From: Pseudoduganella plicata
GTDB lineage: Bacteria > Pseudomonadota > Gammaproteobacteria > Burkholderiales > Burkholderiaceae_D
Length of the DNA: 64,000 bases
Direction of reading: 5' to 3'
NCBI RefSeq assembly: GCF_004421005.1
Contig: NZ_CP038026.1
Coordinates: forward strand, 1,798,001-1,862,000
Shown here: in pieces, positions 44,201 to 51,051 of the stretch
Position numbering within the stretch: position 1 is the stretch's first letter
How the letters are laid out: each line of letters starts with the position of its first letter
Notes under the pieces: model-generated
The model's database searches: none
What the model saw: the letters and a program-made list of their open reading frames with translations, nothing else
Told to the model about the DNA's origin: nothing
Made by a program: the position numbers and the translations under genes

Positions 44201-44242
44201 GTCGGCCGGGCCTACCGCGTTGGCCTGCGTTACACGTACTGA
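41225..44242 (+). CDS. TonB-dependent receptor, large carbohydrate-type
   Basis: 1005-residue outer-membrane transporter, first gene of a five-gene operon. The signal peptide is MRTPLPRTLIWLAIASAFALPGSAVHAQ, followed by a ~50-residue Ala/Pro-rich spacer and a TonB-box-like segment (TTVVRISGSRIVARGF). The plug has LSLRGLGTIRTLTLLDGQRV and VDVVTGGASASYGSDAVGGVVN. The barrel ends in an aromatic residue (RVGLRYTY). The oversized barrel with long extracellular loops resembles receptors of oligosaccharide uptake loci in Xanthomonas and Caulobacter. With the downstream permease and beta-helix protein it probably imports an oligomeric sugar acid. Confidence 0.92.
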   Translation: MRTPLPRTLIWLAIASAFALPGSAVHAQQAPTDAPAPDSAAQAAEPAAPAQEAPPAVTTSGASSATEEATTVVRISGSRIVARGFTQPTPTTSLTTADLEKAAKPNLFNTLAELPALQGSTGRTTSTNSTSNGIQGLSSLSLRGLGTIRTLTLLDGQRVVGANVTGVTDVSQFPQLLVKRVDVVTGGASASYGSDAVGGVVNFVTDKKFTGFKANVQGGMTKYDDDKGGTLQAAWGSGFLNDRFHIAVSGEFTKENGIDSPGFGEVGPNGRTWYKNPAYSVRPLAQTNDGLPQYRVIQHAQQYQYAKYGLITSGPLQGTAFGPGGQPFPFQYGSNGVPDGRGGVSGCVNPFCIGGDLSGSVGAGTNLAMNFKRQVAYTRMSWDINPDNEIYFTANFAQVASNFSPNPGAAKNANLTVQCSNPFLPASIVAACAQNNITSFQYGTANAIFPANINVHPTRTQRRFVLGADGKFNFLGKEWSYDAYATHGENKTNIDVHDITLNARYNAAIDAVRGPDGRIVCRNPVAAASGCVPLNIIGDNPIDPAAWAYIAPSQGPRQRTTQSQDVASFNLNGEVFEGWAGPIALATGAEYRREKYRVRGDAYGAGVAPESPNNDYYPADPLLNTVVGNNWYAGNYHNGEGSYNVREAYVELNIPVLKSDTWGEANINIADRETKYSTAGKVRSWKLGASWQTPIDGLRLRGVTSQDVRAPNLSELYAAPVVVNNIVQYQGNTISVQERTVGNTALRPEIARNNSFGIVLNQPKWAPGFSISADYFDIKVKGVISALTAQQEVDLCVAGNQEICSAMVLNSPGSNYVTLQNFNLASLHTKGIDIETAYRTPLAKLGLPGRFTFRALGTRMLHAITESGVVGTIAVDGAGSNLGNTPKWKVLAQQTWEHDKLSLSLTERWISDGTYRNDFIECQTNCPVSTLIHPTIYDNKMKGAAYLDIGGSWNFSRQLQAYFKIDNVTDRDPEAAPQTNASFGINPALYDVVGRAYRVGLRYTY

Positions 44243-44249
44243 TACGACC

Positions 44250-45557
44250 GTGCCGGATCTCGTATCGGTATTGCTGGCGGTCGGCCTGCTGACCGTCATG
44301 ATCGCCTGGGGCAAGGTGCAGCCGCTGGTGGCGTTCGTCGTCGCCTCGCTGCTGGCCGCCCTGCTTCTCGGCGTGCCCGCGGCGCAGATCCCCGCCGCGA
44401 TCGAGAAAGGCATCGGCGACCTGCTTGGCTCGCTCGTTGTCGTCATCTGCCTGGGCGCCGTGTTCGGCAAGCTGATTGCCGACAGCGGCGCCGCCCGGCG
44501 CATCGCCACGTGCCTGATCGGCGTGCTGGGGCCCTCCCGGCTGCCGGTGGCGCTGACGGTCACCGGGCTCGTCGTCGGCGTGCCGCTGTACTACAACGTC
44601 GGCTTCGTGCTGCTCGTGCCGCTGATCCTGTCGCTCGTCTTCCAGTCGGGTCGCCCGGCCGTGGCCCTGGCGATTCCGCTGCTGGCGGGCCTGTCGATCG
44701 CCCACGGCTTCCTGCCGCCACACCCGGCGCCGACGGCGCTGGTCGCGGCCGTGCATGCGGACATGGGCAGGACGCTGCTGTACGGGATCCTCGTCGCCAT
44801 CCCGACGCTGATCGTCGCCGGCCCCGTGTTCGCCATGACGCTGCAACGCATCCGCGCCGAGCCGCCGCTGTTCCGCGCGGTGGACGTACCCGAGGCCGAA
44901 CTTCCCGGCACCTTCAACAGCTTCGCCACGGCGCTGCTGCCCGTGATCCTGCTGGGTGTCGGCACCGTCGCGACGATGATCCGCCCGGAGCTGACGGCAC
45001 CGCTGGCCTTCTGGACCAATCCGCTGACGGTGATGCTGGTGTCGTACGGTGTTGCCGTCGTCACGCTCGGGCTGGCGCGCGGCAAAAGATTCGCCGCGAT
45101 GATGGGCGGCTCGCAGGACGCGATGCGCGAGATCGCGCCGATCCTTTTGATCATCGCCGGCGCCGGGGCACTGAAGCAGGTGCTCGTGGTATCGGGCGTC
45201 AGCGCGCAACTGGGGGCCATGCTGGGCGACCTGCCGGTGCCGCCGCTGGTACTGGGCTGGTCGGTGGCGACGGTGATCCGCATCTGCCTGGGATCGGCGA
45301 CTGTCGCCGGTGTGACGGCGGGCGGCATCGTCGCGCCGCTGGTGCAAAGCTCGGGTGTCGATCCCAACCTGATGGTGCTGGCCATCGGCGCGGGAAGCCT
45401 GATGTGCAGCCACGTGAACGATTCGGGCTTCTGGATGTTCAAGGAATATTTCGGGCTGTCGCTGGCGGACACGTTCCGTTCGTGGACGCTGATGGAAACG
45501 CTGGTGGGTGTATTCGGCCTGCTGTTCGTGATGCTGTTATCGCTGTTGATCGGATAA
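44250..45557 (+). CDS. GntP-family gluconate/sugar-acid:H+ symporter
   Basis: 435-residue inner-membrane permease with about 12 TM helices. It has the GntP family segments SLVVVICLGAVFGKLIADSGAA, GVPLYYNVGFVLLVPL, HGFLPPHPAPTA, GSATVAGVTAGGIVAPL and GSLMCSHVNDSGFWMFKEYFG. The start is taken at a GTG (VPDLVSVLLAVG) seven bases after the TonB receptor stop; an upstream in-frame start would overlap that gene and add hydrophilic residues. Known members carry gluconate, idonate, fructuronate or similar acids. It supplies the inner-membrane step for the operon. Confidence 0.92.
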   Translation: MPDLVSVLLAVGLLTVMIAWGKVQPLVAFVVASLLAALLLGVPAAQIPAAIEKGIGDLLGSLVVVICLGAVFGKLIADSGAARRIATCLIGVLGPSRLPVALTVTGLVVGVPLYYNVGFVLLVPLILSLVFQSGRPAVALAIPLLAGLSIAHGFLPPHPAPTALVAAVHADMGRTLLYGILVAIPTLIVAGPVFAMTLQRIRAEPPLFRAVDVPEAELPGTFNSFATALLPVILLGVGTVATMIRPELTAPLAFWTNPLTVMLVSYGVAVVTLGLARGKRFAAMMGGSQDAMREIAPILLIIAGAGALKQVLVVSGVSAQLGAMLGDLPVPPLVLGWSVATVIRICLGSATVAGVTAGGIVAPLVQSSGVDPNLMVLAIGAGSLMCSHVNDSGFWMFKEYFGLSLADTFRSWTLMETLVGVFGLLFVMLLSLLIG

Positions 45558-45561
45558 ATCG

Positions 45562-48500
45562 ATGAAGAGAATGCTTACGATGAGTGCCCTGCTGCTGGCC
45601 GCGTCCGCCGCGGTTGCCTCCCCTTCCGCTTATGAGGCCATGCCGGACGATCCGGGCGCCGTCGTCGCCCGCGCCAAGGGCGACGGCACCACCGACGACA
45701 GCGCCGCGCTGCAGCAGGCCATCGACCGCGCCGCCAACCAGGGGCAAGGCGGCGTGGTGTTCCTGCCGTCCGGCCGTTATCGCATCACGCGCAGCATCCT
45801 GATACCGCTGGCTGTGCGCGTGTATGGGGTGGGGCCTACCCGCCCGGTGTTCGTGCTGGCACCGAACACGCCCGGCTTCCAGAAGGGCGTGGCGAACATG
45901 GTGATCTTCACGGGCGGCGACCAGTACAGCGTGGGCAAGGTGCCGATGCCGGTACCGAGCGCCGTCCCGGCCGACGGGCCGCCCGTGCGCGACGCGAATT
46001 CTTCCACGTTTTATTCCGCGCTGTCGAACGTCGACTTCGAGATCGGCGACGGGAACCCGGCCGCCGCGGCGGTACGCATGCATACGGCGCAGCACTCGAA
46101 CCTGAGCCACATCGACTTCCATATCGGCTCGGGCCTGGCGGGCGTCTACCAGGTCGGCAATATCGCCTACAACCTGCGCTTCCACGGCGGCCGTTACGGC
46201 ATTCTCAGCGAAAAGACGTCGCCGGCGTGGCAGTTCACGTTGCTTGATTCCACGTTCGACGGCCAGCGCGATGCGGCCATCCGCGAGCACGAGGCGGGCC
46301 TGACGCTGGTGAATACCGACATCCGCAACACCCCCGTCGGCGTCGAGATCAACCGCGGCTACGGCGACTGGCTGTGGGGGAAGGACGTACGCTTCGAAAA
46401 CGTCAGCAAGGCCGCCGTCATCGTCAGCAACGAGAACAATGTCTACACGCAGGTCGGCTTCGAGAACGCCACCGCCCGCAATGTGCCTACGTTTGTCCGC
46501 TTCCGCGACAGCGGCAAGACGCTGGCCGGCGCCGGGCGCGATTACAAGGTCACCGAATTTACATATGGCCTGACCTTGAAGCAGCTGGGCGAGCCGGGCC
46601 AGTTCGCCAGCAATTACAAGACGGCGGCGTTCACCGCTGCGGCGCCGGATCAGCGCGCGCTGCGCCTGCTGCCGCCCTCCTCGCAGTGGGCCAGCGTGCG
46701 CCGCTTCGGCGCGAAAGGCGACGGCGTGACGGACGATACGGCCGCCCTCCAGAAAGCCATCGACAGCAGCCGTGTCGTCTACCTGCCGCTGGGCTTTTAT
46801 GTTGTCAACGATACGATCCGGCTGAAGGCCGACAGCGTCATCGTCGGCCTGCATCCCGGCCTGACGCAGCTGCTGCTGCCGAACGGCTCGCCCGCCTACC
46901 AGGGCGTCGGCGCGCCGAAGGCGCTGCTGGAAAGCGCGCGCGGCGGCGATGCGATCGTCTCCGGCATCGGCCTGGCGACGGGTGAAGTCAACCAGCGCGC
47001 CGTGGGCGTGCTGTGGCGCGCCGGCGAACGGTCGCTGGTGGACGACGTGCGCATCCAGGGCGGCCACGGCACCCGGCTGTACGACGGCAGCCGTAACGAC
47101 CCGTACCGCAAGGACGCGAAGTTCGACACGACGGCGCACTGGGACCGCCAGTACCCCAGCATCTGGGTGACCGACAATGGCGGCGGCACGTTCTCCGGCA
47201 TCTGGTCGCCCAGCGGCTATGCGCAAGCGGGCTTCTATGTGACGAACACGAAGACGCCGGGCCACGTCTACGAGCTGTCGGCCGAGCACCACGTGCGCGC
47301 CGAGATCGTGCTGGACAACGTGGAGAACTGGGAATTCCTCGCGCCGCAAACGGAAGAGGAAGTGCGCGACGGTGCGGATGCCGTCTCGCTGGAGATCCGT
47401 AATTCGCGCAACCTGCTGTTCGCGAACTATCATGCCTACCGCGTCACCCGCTCCATCAAGCCGATGCCGGCGGCGGCGCTGATCACGAATTCGTCGAACA
47501 TCCGCTTCCGCAACGTGCACGTCAACGGCGAAAGCGGCTTTTCGACCTGCGACGACAATGGCTGCACCACGTTCCTGCGCGCCAGCAAATACCCGTACGA
47601 GAACGCCATCCGCGACGTCACCAACAAGATCGACGTGCGCGAGCGCGAGTTCGCAGTGCTGGACTATCCGGGCACGCAGAAGAAAGCCCCGGCACCGCTG
47701 GGTAAAGTGGAAAAACTGGAGAGCGGGTTCTTCTCCATCGCCGGCGCGGCCGTGGATGCGAACGGCAAGCTGTACTTCGTCGACCGCCACTGGCGCCGCA
47801 TCTACAGCTGGGCCAGGGACGAAGGGCTGGTCGTCGTGCGCGACGCGCCGCTCGATCCCGTCAACCTGGCCATCGACCATTCGGGCAACGTGATGGTGCT
47901 GTCGTCGTTCGGGCCGCAGGCATCCGTGTATGCGTTCAAGCCGGGAGCGCCGGCTACGGACGTGACGATGATCGAGCCGACGCCCGTCGCCGCGCGTGCC
48001 GGCGCGCAGGTGGCCGTCCCCGTCAACTTCTGGCAGAACGGCGAGTTCCGCGACCAGCTGAACTTCGACACGTATGAGTTCACCACCCTGGCGGAGATGT
48101 TCGCGCGCGACGTGGCGCTGCCGAAGGCGCAGCAGTACGTGTCGCCCGACGGCAGCCTCGTACTGCCCGCCTACCGGGTGCTGCGCCAGGGTGCGGCGGA
48201 TCACCTGGGTTATCGCTGGTCCGATACGCTCAACACGCACGGCTTCGTCAGCGCGCCGGTAGGCCAGCGCGTCGTGTTCACGAATGGCTCCGAGAACCGC
48301 ACGTTCAGTGGCATGGTCGGCGCGGCCGGTGGCATCACCGATCTCAAACAGGTGGCCGACCGGGGTGGCGAAAGCGCGGCGGTGGACCGTGCCGGCAATG
48401 TGTACGTCGCCAACGGTCAGGTATTTGTGTATGGTCCGGATGGCAAACAGCGCGGCCGCATCGACGTGCCGGAACGCCCGCTGCAGCTGATCTTCGGCGG

Positions 48501-48564
48501 CGCCGACCGGCGTACGCTGTTCATCCTGACGCACCATGCGCTGTATGCGACGCGCGTGCAGTGA
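45562..48564 (+). CDS. Secreted protein with two pectate-lyase-type beta-helix domains and a C-terminal propeller
   Basis: 1000-residue exported protein. A signal peptide (about 1-19) is followed by a right-handed beta-helix domain of the pectate_lyase_3 type, opening KGDGTTDDSAALQQAID (about 38-54). A second copy opens KGDGVTDDTAALQKAID at about 388. From about 705 the sequence changes to NHL/SMP-30-like repeats (IAGAAVDANGKLYFVDRHWRRIYSW, LAIDHSGNVMVLS, VDRAGNVYVANGQVFVY), probably a beta-propeller. The fold class includes polygalacturonases, lyases and exo-glucanases, so carbohydrate cleavage is likely, but catalytic residues cannot be assigned safely. It is four bases after the GntP gene and fits a uronate-polymer utilisation operon. 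Confidence 0.85.
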   Translation: MKRMLTMSALLLAASAAVASPSAYEAMPDDPGAVVARAKGDGTTDDSAALQQAIDRAANQGQGGVVFLPSGRYRITRSILIPLAVRVYGVGPTRPVFVLAPNTPGFQKGVANMVIFTGGDQYSVGKVPMPVPSAVPADGPPVRDANSSTFYSALSNVDFEIGDGNPAAAAVRMHTAQHSNLSHIDFHIGSGLAGVYQVGNIAYNLRFHGGRYGILSEKTSPAWQFTLLDSTFDGQRDAAIREHEAGLTLVNTDIRNTPVGVEINRGYGDWLWGKDVRFENVSKAAVIVSNENNVYTQVGFENATARNVPTFVRFRDSGKTLAGAGRDYKVTEFTYGLTLKQLGEPGQFASNYKTAAFTAAAPDQRALRLLPPSSQWASVRRFGAKGDGVTDDTAALQKAIDSSRVVYLPLGFYVVNDTIRLKADSVIVGLHPGLTQLLLPNGSPAYQGVGAPKALLESARGGDAIVSGIGLATGEVNQRAVGVLWRAGERSLVDDVRIQGGHGTRLYDGSRNDPYRKDAKFDTTAHWDRQYPSIWVTDNGGGTFSGIWSPSGYAQAGFYVTNTKTPGHVYELSAEHHVRAEIVLDNVENWEFLAPQTEEEVRDGADAVSLEIRNSRNLLFANYHAYRVTRSIKPMPAAALITNSSNIRFRNVHVNGESGFSTCDDNGCTTFLRASKYPYENAIRDVTNKIDVREREFAVLDYPGTQKKAPAPLGKVEKLESGFFSIAGAAVDANGKLYFVDRHWRRIYSWARDEGLVVVRDAPLDPVNLAIDHSGNVMVLSSFGPQASVYAFKPGAPATDVTMIEPTPVAARAGAQVAVPVNFWQNGEFRDQLNFDTYEFTTLAEMFARDVALPKAQQYVSPDGSLVLPAYRVLRQGAADHLGYRWSDTLNTHGFVSAPVGQRVVFTNGSENRTFSGMVGAAGGITDLKQVADRGGESAAVDRAGNVYVANGQVFVYGPDGKQRGRIDVPERPLQLIFGGADRRTLFILTHHALYATRVQ

Positions 48565-48574
48565 GAGGCTGGCC

Positions 48575-49444
48575 GTGAAATTCGCAGCCATCGTGTTATG
48601 CCTGGCGACGTTGCCGGCATTCGCCCAGCAGTCGTTCCAGCTGTGGCCGGACGGCGCGCCAGGGTCGGAGCGCCGCCACAACGAGCCGGAAACCGTCAAG
48701 GATACCTACGTCAGCAATGTGCACGACCCGTCGCTGACGGTGATGCGGGCGGATGCGCGCCATGCCAACGGCGCCGCCGTCATCGTCGTGCCCGGCGGTG
48801 GCCATCGCATGCTGGTGTTCCAGAACGAAGGCGTGCAGGCCGCGAAGAACCTGAATCGCGCCGGCGTCACGGCGTTCGTGCTGAAATACCGGCTGGCGCG
48901 CGACGCGGGATCGACATACAGCATCGAGAACAACGCCGCTGCGGACCTGCGACGCGCGGTGCGCTGGGTGCGCGCGCATGCGGCGGAGTATGGCGTCGAT
49001 CCGCAACGCGTGGGCATCATGGGCTTCTCCGCTGGCGGCGAGCTGGTATCGCTGGTGGCGGACAATCCCGCCCCCGCCGCGCAGCCACGCGATGCCGTCG
49101 ATCGCCACAGCGCGCGGCCCGACTTCCAGGTGCTGGTCTATCCCGGCCCGCTGGGTGTGCCGGCCAAGGCAGCAACGGGCGCGCCGCCAGCGTTCATCGT
49201 CGCCGGCTCGCGCGACAAGTGCTGCATGCCGCCCGCGCTGGGTCTCTACCAGCAACTGGTGGCGGCAGGCGTGTCGGCCGAACTGCACCTGTACGCCGAC
49301 ACGGACCACGCGTTCAACGTGGGCCAGCGCGGCGAGCGCATCTCGCTGCAGCACTGGCCCGACCGCCTGACGGACTGGCTGGCCGACGGCGGCTGGCTGG
49401 TCCCGCGCGGCGACCGACCGCCTGAAGGCGTGCCGGCGCCATGA
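48575..49444 (+). CDS. Secreted alpha/beta hydrolase (acetylxylan/feruloyl esterase-like)
   Basis: 289-residue exported esterase of the BD-FAE/acetylesterase type. The start is a GTG (VKFAAIVLCLATLPAFAQQ) ten bases after the upstream stop, with GAGAGG before it. Following the signal peptide, SFQLWPDGAPGS is the typical opening. The oxyanion region is VVPGGGHRML, the nucleophile elbow is GFSAGGE, and the catalytic His is in DTDHAFNVG. It likely removes acetyl or similar groups from the polysaccharide or oligosaccharide handled by this operon. Confidence 0.9.
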   Translation: MKFAAIVLCLATLPAFAQQSFQLWPDGAPGSERRHNEPETVKDTYVSNVHDPSLTVMRADARHANGAAVIVVPGGGHRMLVFQNEGVQAAKNLNRAGVTAFVLKYRLARDAGSTYSIENNAAADLRRAVRWVRAHAAEYGVDPQRVGIMGFSAGGELVSLVADNPAPAAQPRDAVDRHSARPDFQVLVYPGPLGVPAKAATGAPPAFIVAGSRDKCCMPPALGLYQQLVAAGVSAELHLYADTDHAFNVGQRGERISLQHWPDRLTDWLADGGWLVPRGDRPPEGVPAP

Positions 49445-49461
49445 CTGATTGAGGAGACTGA

Positions 49462-50223
49462 ATGAAGCGTTTTGCCGTCGGCATCCTGACCCTGGCCGCC
49501 GCTGCCGACAGCCTGGCGGACAGCCAGTACAAGCTGCTGGTACTGGCCATGCCGGGCAAGTACCACTACGAATACATCCCCATCGCCCGCGACAGCCTCG
49601 AAAAGCTGGGCAAGCTGCACGCCTTCGACGTCACGTATACGCACCGCCCCGAAGCATTCGACGGCGACCTGAAACAGTATGCGGCCGTGATGTTCCTGAA
49701 CACGCCGGGCGAAGAACTGAACGCCGGCCAGCGTGCCAAATTCGAGGCATATATGAAAGGCGGCGGCAACGCCATCGTCGTCCACCGCGCCGCCATCACG
49801 CCACCGGGCGAGTGGCCGTTCTACGAAAAGCTCGTTGGCCGCAGGGTCGGTGTGCACCCGATGCTGCAGACGGGCGTCGTCACCGTCGTGGACAAGGGTT
49901 TCCCCGCCACGTATGGCTTACCGGAGCGCTGGGTCTGGAGCGACGAGTTCTACGTGCTGACCAATCCGTACAACGTCAAGATCCACCCGGTGCTGAACGT
50001 CGACGAGTCCAGCTACGATCCCGAGAAGATCTGGCCGGGGCAGGTGTCGAAGGGGATGGGTAAGGAGCATCCCATCGCGTGGTACCACCAGGTCGAGGCT
50101 GGGCGGGTGTTTGTTACCACGCTTGGGCACAACGGCGAGATGTATCGGGATCCCCAGTATCTGGGGCATTTGATGGGCGGGATTTATTGGGCGGTTACTG
50201 GCAAGGGGCAATCCACACGGTGA
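49462..50223 (+). CDS. ThuA-domain protein
   Basis: 253-residue exported protein with a ThuA-like domain (glutamine-amidotransferase-like fold). The signal segment is MKRFAVGILTLAAAADSLA, followed by LLVLAMPGKYHYEYIPIARDSLEKLG. The middle has VMFLNTPGEELNAGQRAKFEAYMKGGGNAIVVH. The C-terminal conserved part is HPIAWYHQVEAGRVFVTTLGHNGEMY. ThuA proteins accompany sugar-utilisation operons, sometimes as sugar dehydrogenases or isomerase-like proteins, and the activity is not settled. It is the last gene of the 41.2-50.2 kb operon. Confidence 0.9.
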   Translation: MKRFAVGILTLAAAADSLADSQYKLLVLAMPGKYHYEYIPIARDSLEKLGKLHAFDVTYTHRPEAFDGDLKQYAAVMFLNTPGEELNAGQRAKFEAYMKGGGNAIVVHRAAITPPGEWPFYEKLVGRRVGVHPMLQTGVVTVVDKGFPATYGLPERWVWSDEFYVLTNPYNVKIHPVLNVDESSYDPEKIWPGQVSKGMGKEHPIAWYHQVEAGRVFVTTLGHNGEMYRDPQYLGHLMGGIYWAVTGKGQSTR

Positions 50224-51051
50224 GTATACTTTGGATGGAACCCGCAACGAGTGGCCTAACCGATCCCTAAAGAGCACTGCATCGTTCGGTAGGCCGGCGT
50301 TGGAGGTGTACAGGCTATCCATGCACGTCACCTCTCGGTAGCGCTACGTTAGGTCAATGTACGGCCTTGACGCTTGAGTAGTACTGCTAACCGGCCGCGC
50401 GAAGAACTAGCCAAGATGTACTAGCCAAGATACGTGTCAGTTTCACCAACAATGAATTTCCAGTTTTCCTCGAATTCGCCAGCCGGTCGTCGCACAAGTA
50501 CGGTCTAACATGATGCCTAGTGAGGACCGCTAATCTCCAAGATTGCCCTCGGCACGACTGAGAAAATGCGCGAGCGTGGGATGCTTGCGTTATCATTCCC
50601 AGCCCATATACCTGATCATAAGGTGCCCCTGAACGCAGACTGCCGCTATCCGGCCACCGAACCATTTTAGTGTTCGCGCGATTTCGCTGCAGGCAGATCA
50701 AAATGTTAGCTATGTTCAACACAAGGTGCCCACATAGCATTCTAGATAGCGCTATGATGCTCAAGAAATCTTTGGGTTCGTCCCTTTTACGACCATTTGA
50801 TTTCGACGAACTACTACGACTCGAATCCCGGAGCTCGCTGGCATTACTCGTTAGCGTTATTCACCTGAGAGACGGAAGCTGTCGCTTCAACTGCCCAACT
50901 GTTCTGATGAGCTCATTGCCGAGCAACGCAGTGGTAACAGCAATTCTTAAAGCGCCCTCCTCTGACGGCAACTTGCCATAGTCAGCGGCGGTGCTTAGTG
51001 TGTTTTCGATATCACTTACTATGAGATGTACCTAGATTATTCCATACTAAT
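50224..51051. other. 828-base AT-richer stretch without a supportable gene
   Basis: Base composition drops visibly after the ThuA gene. Two short open frames exist here (50387-50764 minus and 50670-50981 plus), but neither has a ribosome site, family motifs or consistent codon use. The stretch probably holds degenerate remnants plus the promoter of the ATPase-TOPRIM gene. One operator-like palindrome lies at 50744. It marks the left edge of an island that ends at tRNA-Asn copy 3. Confidence 0.6.
50744..50757. promoter_or_regulatory. Orphan copy of the LacI-like palindrome
   Basis: AGATAGCGCTATGA shares the core GATAGCGCTAT with the two operators at 40954 and 41104 (12 of 14 positions). It is about 300 bases upstream of the ATPase-TOPRIM gene and 520 bases after the sugar operon. 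It may be a functional third site or chance. Confidence 0.35.

Noticed and set aside
44220-44249. Earlier start for the GntP permease overlapping the TonB receptor end
   Set aside because: It would be a TTG start adding hydrophilic residues before the first TM helix; the GTG at 44250 fits the family better.
50224-50400. Search for a duplicated tRNA-Asn 3' end as left attachment site
   Set aside because: No stretch matching the tRNA 3' end was found, so no att pair can be claimed.
50387-50764. 125-codon minus open frame in the AT-rich gap
   Set aside because: No ribosome site, no recognisable family, codon use inconsistent; not enough to call a gene or a transposase remnant.
50670-50981. 103-codon plus open frame in the AT-rich gap
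   Set aside because: Overlaps the other weak frame, lacks a ribosome site and protein-like features.
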